Part shown: piece after piece, positions 6,372 to 13,265 of the stretch
Numbering within the stretch: position 1 is the first letter of the stretch
Layout: each line of letters opens with the position of its first letter
DNA from: JBOFFC01 sp051648405
GTDB lineage: Bacteria; Planctomycetota; Planctomycetia; Pirellulales; Lacipirellulaceae
Direction: 5' to 3'
Assembly: GCA_051648405.1 (NCBI GenBank)
Contig: JBOFFC010000109.1
Span: 1-35,324, forward strand
Length of the DNA: 35,324 bases
Program-made: the position numbers and the translations under genes
The notes under the pieces: model-generated
Seen by the model: only the letters and a program-made list of their open reading frames with translations
The model's database searches: none
What the model was told of the DNA's origin: nothing

Positions 6372-7552
6372 GCCTCCCGGCGCCCGCCGACCCGACCCGG
6401 CCCCACGCCCGCGGGCCGATCTTGCCCGGCGCCACCCTCGGCGTGCTCGGCGGGGGGCAGCTCGGGCGGATGTTCGTCCAGGCCGCACGGACGATGGGCT
6501 ACCGGACGCACGTGTTCTCCACGCACCGTGACTCGCCGGCCGGCCAAGCCGCTGACTACGAGCACGTCGGCCTGCTGACCGACTTGCGGAGTGTCGCCAG
6601 CTTCGCCCTGGGGGTCGATGCGATCACGCTCGAGTTCGAGAACGTCCCCCCCGAGTCGGTCGAGGTCGCCGAGCGGCACGCCCCCGTGAGGCCCGGCGCC
6701 GCGGTGCTCCGCGCGACGCAGCACCGCGTGCGCGAGAAGCGGTTCCTCGAGTCGGTCGGGGCGCCGGTCGGGCACTACGCGCCGATCGACTCACTCGGCG
6801 CGCTCCGCGAGGCAGTCGGCTCGATCGGCCTCCCCGCCGTGCTCAAGACCGCGCAGATGGGCTACGACGGCAAGGGGCAGCGCGTGCTGCGGAAGGTCGA
6901 CGACGTCGAGCCCGCCTGGCAGGCGCTCGGCCCGGGCGAGTGCATCCTCGAGGGCTTCGTCGACTTCGCGCGCGAGGTGTCGGTGCTCGTCGCGCGCGGA
7001 GTCGATGGCCGGATGATTCACTACGGCCCGATCGAGAACACGCACGCCGACCACATCCTTGACGTCTCGGTCTACCCCGCCCCCGCGACGCACGCCGACG
7101 TCCCGCGGCGCGCCGCGCAGATCGCGACGCGTGTCGCCGAGGGGCTCGACGCGGTCGGCCTGCTGTGCGTCGAGATGTTCGAGACCGCAGCGGGCGACCT
7201 GCTGGTGAACGAGATCGCGCCGCGCCCGCACAACTCGGGGCACCTGACGATCGAGGGTTGCCGCACGAGCCAGTTCGAGCAGCAAGTCCGCGCGCTGTGC
7301 GGCCTCCCCCTGGGCTCGGCCGAGTCGCTCCGACCGGCGGCGATGGCGAACCTGTTGGGGGACCACTGGGGCCCCGAAGGGCGCCCGCCGCGCTGGGACG
7401 CGGCCCTCGCCGCGGGGGCGAGCCTGCACCTGTACGGCAAGGACGCCCCCCGCGTGGGGCGTAAAATGGGGCACCTGACCTGCCTGGCCGACTCGTCCGA
7501 AGTCGCACGCTCCGAGGCGCTTGCGGCGCGCGACGCGCTGCGCAGCCCCTAG
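6368..7552 (+). CDS. purK: PurK, N5-carboxyaminoimidazole ribonucleotide synthase
   Basis: 394 residues from GTG 6368, which overlaps the purE stop (GTGA). An ATP-grasp enzyme that makes N5-CAIR from AIR, ATP and bicarbonate, feeding PurE. N-terminal dinucleotide-type fold with GVLGGGQLGRM (residues 25-35), then LEFENVP, KTAQMGYDGKGQ (ATP-grasp lid region), ILEGFVDFAREVSV and the metal/ATP site NEIAPRPHNSGHLTIEGC. Length and motif order match the family. Translational coupling to purE is the usual arrangement and fixes the start. Confidence 0.96.
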   Translation: MSLPAPADPTRPHARGPILPGATLGVLGGGQLGRMFVQAARTMGYRTHVFSTHRDSPAGQAADYEHVGLLTDLRSVASFALGVDAITLEFENVPPESVEVAERHAPVRPGAAVLRATQHRVREKRFLESVGAPVGHYAPIDSLGALREAVGSIGLPAVLKTAQMGYDGKGQRVLRKVDDVEPAWQALGPGECILEGFVDFAREVSVLVARGVDGRMIHYGPIENTHADHILDVSVYPAPATHADVPRRAAQIATRVAEGLDAVGLLCVEMFETAAGDLLVNEIAPRPHNSGHLTIEGCRTSQFEQQVRALCGLPLGSAESLRPAAMANLLGDHWGPEGRPPRWDAALAAGASLHLYGKDAPRVGRKMGHLTCLADSSEVARSEALAARDALRSP

Positions 7553-7625
7553 CCGCCCGCGCGCGGCGCGCTACAGTTTCGCGACGCGTAACCCCCTCCG
7601 CCCCGCACCACAGAAGGCCCTCGCG

Positions 7626-8186
7626 ATGCAATCCCTCGCCGTTTCGATCGTTGCTTGCGCCGTGGCCTTCGCCGCGTGCCTCGCCCCGGAAAAATCGATG
7701 GCCGCCGCTCCCCTCGCCGTAAACATGGAGACCCTCTCGGGAGAGTCGGTGAACCTGGCCGAGAAGTACGACGGCAAGGTCGTCCTGCTGGTGAACGTCG
7801 CCAGCAAGTGCGGCTACACCCGCCAGTACAAGCCTCTGCAAGAGCTCGCGCAGAAGTACGCCGACCAGGGCCTAGTCGTCGTCGGCGTGCCGTGCAACCA
7901 GTTCGGCGGGCAAGAGCCCGGCACGGGGGAGGAGATCGCCGCGTTCTGCGAGAAGAACTACGGCGTGAAGTTCGACATGCTCTCGAAGGTCGAAGTGAAC
8001 GGCCCCGGCGCCTGCGAGCTGTACGCCTACCTGACCAAGGAGTCCCCCTTCCCCGGCGCGATCGGCTGGAACTTCGAGAAGTTCCTGGTCGCACGGAACG
8101 GCGAGGTGGTCGGCCGCTACAAGTCGGGGGTCGATCCGCTCAGCGACGAGCTCACGAAGGCGGTCGAGGCCGAGCTCGCCAAGTAG
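7626..8186 (+). CDS. Exported glutathione/thioredoxin peroxidase (Cys type)
   Basis: 186 residues, start ATG 7626. The first ~28 residues are hydrophobic and end in SMAAAP, so it is probably exported; AFAAC (residues 14-18) might be a poor lipobox. The catalytic tetrad of the GPX family is present: C62 in ASKCGYT (cysteine, not selenocysteine), Q96 in NQFGGQEPG, and W148-N149 in GWNFEKFLV. C108 (AAFCEKNYG) sits where thioredoxin-dependent GPXs carry the resolving cysteine, so thioredoxin is the more likely reductant. It would reduce hydrogen and lipid peroxides in the cell envelope. It has its own TACAGT box at 7572-7577; the next gene is convergent. Confidence 0.9.
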   Translation: MQSLAVSIVACAVAFAACLAPEKSMAAAPLAVNMETLSGESVNLAEKYDGKVVLLVNVASKCGYTRQYKPLQELAQKYADQGLVVVGVPCNQFGGQEPGTGEEIAAFCEKNYGVKFDMLSKVEVNGPGACELYAYLTKESPFPGAIGWNFEKFLVARNGEVVGRYKSGVDPLSDELTKAVEAELAK

Positions 8187-8208
8187 CCCGACGCAGTCCC
8201 ACGCCCGC

Positions 8209-8236
8209 GCGGCGCCCGTCACGGCACGGGCGCCGC
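8209..8236. terminator. Stem-loop between convergent genes
   Basis: GCGGCGCCCGT pairs perfectly with ACGGGCGCCGC (11 bp) around a 6-nt loop, 23 bp after the peroxidase stop and 24 bp from the stop of the convergent sixA gene. There is no U-run, so it is terminator-like by position rather than a canonical rho-independent site. Confidence 0.45.
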
Positions 8237-8259
8237 GGCGGGGCGTCGATCGTCGCGGG

Positions 8260-8766
8260 CTAAACTCCGAGGAGCTTGGCGGTCGCGTGCCACTCGAGCA
8301 CCCCGGCGGTGACGCCGTCGAAGCGTCCGGTCGGCGTGTGGTCGAACCTAAGGCACGACACGGCGCCTTTTGCGAACCGGACCACGCCCCCCGGCGCGCC
8401 TACGAGCGCGGCGACCATCCGTTCCAGATCAGGGTTGTGACCGACCCAACACAGGTCCCCCTCCGCGGCGCGCCCCTTGGTCCAGGCGGTGAGGGTCGCC
8501 AGGTCGCTCCCCGGGGCGAGGGCGTGCAGCACGTCGATCGGGGGCCGCTCGGGGAGGCCCGCCGAGAGAAGCTCGGCCGTTTGGCGGCAACGGGCGTAAG
8601 GGCTGGTCGCGATCCGCACCGGCGCGACGCCGGCCGCGGCGAGGCGCTCGACGACGCGTCGATAGCGAACGATCCCGTCGCTCGTCAGCTCGCGTAGCGA
8701 GTCGTCCGGCCACGCCGGGTCGCCAAACTCACCGGCCCAGGCGTGCCGCGCTACGTAAAGCCTCAC
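8260..8766 (-). CDS. sixA: SixA-type phosphohistidine phosphatase
   Basis: 168 residues from GTG 8766. Histidine phosphatase superfamily, short SixA form: the catalytic RHA motif has H8 (VARHAWAGE), followed by ATSPYARCRQTAE (residues 53-65) with the phosphate-binding Arg, and WVGHNPDLERM with H110. Family members remove phosphate from phosphohistidine, for example on HPt domains or PTS proteins; the target here is not known. It is cytosolic. It lies 42 bp downstream of the secreted-protein gene at 8809-9483 and may share its transcript. Confidence 0.88.
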   Translation of the reverse strand: MRLYVARHAWAGEFGDPAWPDDSLRELTSDGIVRYRRVVERLAAAGVAPVRIATSPYARCRQTAELLSAGLPERPPIDVLHALAPGSDLATLTAWTKGRAAEGDLCWVGHNPDLERMVAALVGAPGGVVRFAKGAVSCLRFDHTPTGRFDGVTAGVLEWHATAKLLGV

Positions 8767-8808
8767 GGGCGCCTCGTCCGTCGTGTGTGGCGCGCGTCGC
8801 GCGGAGGT

Positions 8809-9483
8809 CTAACGTTGCTGGCGCTGCGGGTAGAACTGCAGCGTGTTGCCGAACATCGTGCGGTGCCCGGTCGGCATCACGTTCTCGTCGCCGCGGGGCT
8901 CGAAGGCGGGGCGGGCCGACAACTGCTGGACGCGCTGGTTGAGCTCCATCGACTGCCGCTGGACCTGCTGGTTGGTCTGCTGTTGCTGAAGCATCGGCCG
9001 GACGAGCGTGTTGTAGTTGTCGAAGGCGTCCCCGCCGATCCCTTCGTCAAGCAGCAGGTAGGGGCTCAGCGTCGGCGCGGTGTTGACCCCCGAGAACGGC
9101 TTACCCGCCGGACGGGCGGCGCCCCCGATCCCGATGCCCGAACCCATCCCCATCGACATCTGCCCTTGCGACCGCCGTGGCTGAGCCGCCTTGCTGAGCG
9201 CCGTCGCGCGGTTCTGCAGGACGGTGTTCGACGGACCGGTCTGGGTGAACTGCAGCTCGCCGAACTGCGGCATCAGCGAGTTGAGGTTGTTCCCAATCTC
9301 GTTATCGACCGAGTTGAAGTTTTGGGCCTCCATCTGGTACTCGCCCAAGAACTGACTGGCGGCGCCCGTCAGCTCCCCTGCGCGAGAGTACCGCTGGGTT
9401 CTCTGCGCCGGCGGCCGGAACTGCGCTTCCGCCGTGGCAGCGAACTCGAGCACGCACAACAGGGCGAGAAGAAGTTGACGCAT
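8809..9483 (-). CDS. Secreted planctomycete-specific protein of unknown function
   Basis: 224 residues with a clear signal peptide (LLLALLCVLEFAATAEAQ, cleavage after A-E-A, residues 1-20). The mature part is low in Lys and rich in Gln, Asn and Gly: a Met/Gly run (QGQMSMGMGSGIGIGG, residues ~107-122), a short conserved-looking block KPFSGVNTAPTLSPYLLL, and a Gln-rich coiled stretch (LQQQQTNQQVQRQSMELNQR). I recall similar small secreted proteins only from planctomycetes. No enzyme motif. A periplasmic or surface location is likely; function unknown. Confidence 0.75.
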   Translation of the reverse strand: MRQLLLALLCVLEFAATAEAQFRPPAQRTQRYSRAGELTGAASQFLGEYQMEAQNFNSVDNEIGNNLNSLMPQFGELQFTQTGPSNTVLQNRATALSKAAQPRRSQGQMSMGMGSGIGIGGAARPAGKPFSGVNTAPTLSPYLLLDEGIGGDAFDNYNTLVRPMLQQQQTNQQVQRQSMELNQRVQQLSARPAFEPRGDENVMPTGHRTMFGNTLQFYPQRQQR

Positions 9484-9739
9484 CGCGAAGCACTCCGGCG
9501 GCGGGGACGCGAACGGTCGAGCGCGAAGCTCTTACGACCATCCTACGGGGGTCGCGGGGGCCGGGCAACGATATGTTGTCGCCGGCCGGCGACACGACTT
9601 CCTGAGTCTAATCCCCGCCCGGTGGCCGGCGGCCGCCCCGGGGCGGCCGCGTCGCGAACCCCTCCCCCCCGGTGGGGGCCGCGGCCGTCGCGACCGTCGC
9701 GACCGCTCCACGCCGACCCCCAGTCGTCCGGGCCCAGCC
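9484..9739. other. Intergenic region with a perfect 22-bp palindrome
   Basis: No gene is supported here. Positions 9629-9650 form a perfect 22-bp palindrome that contains GCGGCCGC twice (9629-9636 and 9643-9650), 89 bp beyond the stop of the minus-strand oxidoreductase. Another inverted G/C stretch follows at 9665-9680. These could fold into terminator-like hairpins for the 9740-10747 transcript, but no U-run is present. Confidence 0.4.
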
Positions 9740-10747
9740 TCAACTCGCCGCGTGGGGCCTGACGATAGTTCGCCCGATCCCGCTTCCGGCGAGCAGCCGT
9801 TCGGCGTGTTCGGCGACCCCGTCGAGTGTCGTCTCGGTGACCATTTTTTCCGGCAGCGCGACGCGCCACGCCCCGGCCAGCCGTCGCCAAACCTCGAGCC
9901 GCTGCGGCCGCGGGCACTTTGCCGAGTCGATCCCCGCCAGCCAGACCCCCCGCAGCAAGAACGGGTAGACCGACAACGGCAACTGGTCGCCACCGACCAA
10001 CCCACACGCCGCGACGACGCCACGATGCCGCGTTTGCCGAACGATGGTGGCGAGGGTCCCCCCGCCGACGGTATCGACCGCGGCGCCCCATCGCTCGGCG
10101 AGCAGCGGCGCGTCGTCGTCGCTCGTGACGGCGTCGCGCCCCGCCACCTCGGCGGCGCCCATCTCGCGGAGGGCCCCTTCGAGGGCCGGCTTCCCCGTCA
10201 CGGCGACGACGCGGTAGCCGAGCCTCGCCAGCAGCGCCACCGCCACCGAGCCGACGCCGCCGGTCGAGCCGGTCACGACGACGTCCCCCGCCGCCGGATC
10301 GACGCGGTTGGTGATCGCCATCACGCACTGCGCGGCGGTGAAGCCGGCGGTCCCCATGACCATCGCCTGCCGCGCATCGAGCTCTGTGGGGCGCTTCACC
10401 ACCCAGTCAGCAGGCACGCGAACGCGCGCCGACAGCCCTCCCCACTGGGGGGCGCCGAGCTCGTAGCCGGTGACCAGCACCGCGTCGCCGACGGCGAAGT
10501 CTTCGCAGGACGACTCGCACACGCTCCCCGCGCAGTCGATGCCCGGGACGTGCGGCAAGCGGGGAGCGACCCCCTTGTGCCCGCGGCAAGCGAGGGCGTC
10601 CTTGTAGTTGAGGCTCGACCACTCGACGTCGATCGTCACCGCCGGCCCGTCGCCCCCCGGCCAGTCTTGCACCGAGGTCATGCGCTCGACCGCGCCGCGC
10701 GGACCGTCGGGACGAGCGCGAACGACGTAGGCTGGGAACTCGGTCAT
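9740..10747 (-). CDS. YhdH/AcuI-family NADPH quinone (acrylyl-CoA) reductase
   Basis: 335 residues, start ATG 10747. A zinc-independent medium-chain dehydrogenase/reductase. Markers: SSLNYKDAL (residues 44-52), LPHVPGIDCAG (64-74), VMGTAGFTA (130-138) and the nucleotide loop GSTGGVGSVAV (160-170). These match YhdH/YhfP and AcuI, which reduce acrylyl-CoA or quinones with NADPH. Length and order are normal. The exact substrate cannot be told from sequence. It is divergent from the BON gene. Confidence 0.9.
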   Translation of the reverse strand: MTEFPAYVVRARPDGPRGAVERMTSVQDWPGGDGPAVTIDVEWSSLNYKDALACRGHKGVAPRLPHVPGIDCAGSVCESSCEDFAVGDAVLVTGYELGAPQWGGLSARVRVPADWVVKRPTELDARQAMVMGTAGFTAAQCVMAITNRVDPAAGDVVVTGSTGGVGSVAVALLARLGYRVVAVTGKPALEGALREMGAAEVAGRDAVTSDDDAPLLAERWGAAVDTVGGGTLATIVRQTRHRGVVAACGLVGGDQLPLSVYPFLLRGVWLAGIDSAKCPRPQRLEVWRRLAGAWRVALPEKMVTETTLDGVAEHAERLLAGSGIGRTIVRPHAAS

Positions 10748-11132
10748 TGCGGGGCGCTTAGGAGACCATCGGCCGCGGGGAACGACAGCAGAGCAAGCGT
10801 CGGGCCAGCTTGCCAGCGTCAATCCGGCCCGCTGCGAAGCCCTGCGCGTGCAAGCACGCGGTCGTGCGTGCGCGACGTTTCGTCGCGGTCCGCACGATTT
10901 GCTCGAACGATTGGCGCAACCCGGCGCGCGCGGCCGAAGAGCATGGCGGACAATCCGCGGGAACTGAGATTTCACTCGCCGCGTCGATCGTTCAGACTTT
11001 GTCGGCCGACCGGTTCGCCGTGCTTGCGGCGCGCCGGAGCCGGTCGGCGCTTGCCCTCGTCTTCGCTCGACGCGCCGCAAAATCGCGGGCCCCTCGTCTC
11101 CTCACGGCACCACCCCAAGGCAACGGACTGCT
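10748..11132. other. 385-bp intergenic region between divergent genes
   Basis: It holds the upstream regions of the oxidoreductase (-) and the BON gene (+). I see no convincing gene, RNA or operator. An A/T-richer patch near 10960-11000 may hold promoter sequences, but no hexamer pair is clear. Confidence 0.4.
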
Positions 11133-11405
11133 ATGAACCCCTCGCTCAAAGACGGCCCCGCCGCACTCGTCCCGCAGCGCGTCGTCCACGAAGCCACGTC
11201 GAAGCTCGGCGCCAGTTCGCACCTATTCCTGCGTCACGTCCACTGCGAGGCCGAAGGCCGCGTGCTGAGCCTGTACGGCAAGGTGCCGAGCTTCTACCTG
11301 AAGCAAACCGCGCAGAACCTTCTGCAATCGATCGACGGCGTCGAGCGGATCGACAACCACCTAGTGGTCGTGAACCCCTGCGGCGTGAGCGAAGCGCCGG
11401 TGTGA
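11133..11405 (+). CDS. Small BON-domain protein
   Basis: 90 residues, start ATG 11133. It fits a single BON domain: a first helix/strand (HLFLRHVHCEAEGRVLSLYGKVPSF), a helix (YLKQTAQNLLQSIDGVERI) and the final strand DNHLVVVNP. BON domains usually bind phospholipid or act in envelope stress. No signal peptide is seen, so it may be cytosolic or act on the inner membrane face. It ends 17 bp from the stop of the convergent OLD-family gene. Confidence 0.78.
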   Translation: MNPSLKDGPAALVPQRVVHEATSKLGASSHLFLRHVHCEAEGRVLSLYGKVPSFYLKQTAQNLLQSIDGVERIDNHLVVVNPCGVSEAPV

Positions 11406-11422
11406 TTCGCGCCGCGGCTCCT

Positions 11423-13168
11423 TTACGCTTCCTGCCCCGGCTTTGCCGACTCAGCGACGTGGGCGATTGCGTCGAGCTTTTCGACCACCTCCGGGTCGAT
11501 GCTCGCCTTCGATACGTAGGCCGCGAGCCGATGGAAGTCCGACTTACGAAGGAACTCCTTTTCAGGTTCACGGCGCGATTCCTTGTACAGCCTGAATATC
11601 GGCACAAGCACTTCGTCTGACGCCTTCACGTCGGGCGACCAGATGTCCGTATCGCGAAGAGTGCGCACCGATTTCCTGACTTCCTCGATCGCAGACCGCA
11701 TCGCTGTGGCACTACTTTCGGCTTCCAGGGGGAATCGCCAATCTAACGGAGCGCGGGCGTAGGCGAGCAGCGATTCTTCGGAGCAGAGGTAGTTCTCGAT
11801 CTCGCGTCGCCGCCAGGAGATCTCGCTGAGAACGCCACTGTCGGAGAGGTGCTTGTCGAGTCGGTCATACAGGGCGAGACCACACAAGTCGGGCTTCGCC
11901 TCTCGGAGGCCGTAGAAATGCTCGCGAGCCTTGGGCGGGTGGTTGCCGTCAACTGGCACAAAAAACGGGCGTTTCAGGTGCTTGCCAGCGGGGTGGCCCA
12001 GTGACTCGGCAAACGCACGGAGGATCTCAAGGTCTGTGGAACCCTCCAAGTAGAGGACCCAGCCAGTGACTTTCGCCTTGAAATAGTCATGCCAGCCGAT
12101 CGTGGCTAGGGCTTTCCGGACCTGGTCTTTCTGCCCGTTCATCATGTGTGGTTTGCCGACAAATGCGACCACATGACCGGTGTCGGCTGCGAGGTTGAGC
12201 ACTTCCTCAGAGTGACTTGCGGCGATGACCTGCGATCCTTGGGCACGTGCGACTTCAGTGACCGCCGCGAAGACCTCGCGCTGCCGTAGCGTCTCTAAGT
12301 GCGCGTCCGGTTCGTCAAGCACGAGTACCGCACCTGGGTTCAATTGGAGGTGGGTTAACAGCAGCAGGGTTTGCTGCAGCCCGCGCCCCGCACTCGTCAG
12401 GTCTAGGCGAACACCCGACTCCTCATACTCCATCGTTATCTCTGCCCGCTCGACCAAGTGAGACGGGTTGATCAGCTTGACGCCAAAAAGCCGCTCGATG
12501 CTCTCGACAACCGAAGACCACGCATGCGGGTTGTCGCGAGCTAGCGTGGAACACTGGTTGCGCAAGACCTCGGCTGTCTGACCTTGACCGATCAGGTAAG
12601 CGATCTCCCCAGGCTGCTTGACGAACTCTCGCTCCGCTAGCCCCGACATTGGCGGAAGGAAAGCGACTCGGACGACCGCTGCTTCGGCTGGCACCGTTGT
12701 GAACTGAGCTTCGGATACCTTGACCGACTTCGACGACGCCTCGCGAGCCGGGCGAACGGTAAATGACTCGTCGTTGGCGTAGTCGAACTCGAGACCGCAC
12801 GTCCATTGTGTTCCCGCAGTCACTCCGTCCACGACGATCTCAATACGGACGTTGGCGGTGCCAGGCTTTCCGTCGGGCTTTGGGGCGCTTCTGCGAACGC
12901 TCTTCCCCGTCCAGAGAAGATTCGCCGCTGGAACGGGAATCGCCGCGAGTGCTTGACGGTTGATCAGCACGCCGGGGCGGGCCTTCGTGGGTGGCCTCCC
13001 TTGCTTCTTTGTGTTCCAGTGCCGGAGGCCAATGTCCCAAAGTGCGAGCGCTTGGAGCGCCGCCGTCTTTCCCGAGTTGTTCGGGCCGACGAAAACCACG
13101 TTGTCGCCGAGCTCGACATCGATGTCGGCGAAGCGCTTGAAGTTCCGTACTTGCAGTCGAGTAAGCAT
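11423..13168 (-). CDS. OLD-family ATP-dependent endonuclease (ABC ATPase + TOPRIM)
   Basis: 581 residues from ATG 13168 (MLTRLQVRNFKRF, the usual family start; GTG 13198 would add ten). ABC-type ATPase: Walker A GPNNSGKT (28-35), a signature-like TSAGRGLQQ (258-266), Walker B VLVLDEPDAH (281-290) and the switch His in ASHS (317-320). The TOPRIM part follows: LYLEGSTD (372-379, E375 and D378), ALYDRLDK (432-439) and RREIENYL (454-461). This is the layout of OLD nucleases such as GajA of Gabija, but no UvrD-like GajB, reverse transcriptase or AriB-like partner adjoins it. A stand-alone class 1 OLD enzyme with an anti-phage role is inferred. The DNA is visibly less G+C-rich than its neighbours, which suggests transfer. 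Confidence 0.85.
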   Translation of the reverse strand: MLTRLQVRNFKRFADIDVELGDNVVFVGPNNSGKTAALQALALWDIGLRHWNTKKQGRPPTKARPGVLINRQALAAIPVPAANLLWTGKSVRRSAPKPDGKPGTANVRIEIVVDGVTAGTQWTCGLEFDYANDESFTVRPAREASSKSVKVSEAQFTTVPAEAAVVRVAFLPPMSGLAEREFVKQPGEIAYLIGQGQTAEVLRNQCSTLARDNPHAWSSVVESIERLFGVKLINPSHLVERAEITMEYEESGVRLDLTSAGRGLQQTLLLLTHLQLNPGAVLVLDEPDAHLETLRQREVFAAVTEVARAQGSQVIAASHSEEVLNLAADTGHVVAFVGKPHMMNGQKDQVRKALATIGWHDYFKAKVTGWVLYLEGSTDLEILRAFAESLGHPAGKHLKRPFFVPVDGNHPPKAREHFYGLREAKPDLCGLALYDRLDKHLSDSGVLSEISWRRREIENYLCSEESLLAYARAPLDWRFPLEAESSATAMRSAIEEVRKSVRTLRDTDIWSPDVKASDEVLVPIFRLYKESRREPEKEFLRKSDFHRLAAYVSKASIDPEVVEKLDAIAHVAESAKPGQEA

Positions 13169-13265
13169 GCTCAAGGCCCGCGGTCGCGAAGGGTACACCC
13201 CGCAATCTAGCCGTTAGACGCCAGCTAGCACAAAAGGCCGCAGCGATGCGAGTACCGCCCGCGGC

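Noticed and set aside
10810..11136. 108-codon plus-strand open frame before the BON gene
   Set aside because: Arg/Ala-rich with no pattern, overlaps the BON start, and has no ribosome binding site.
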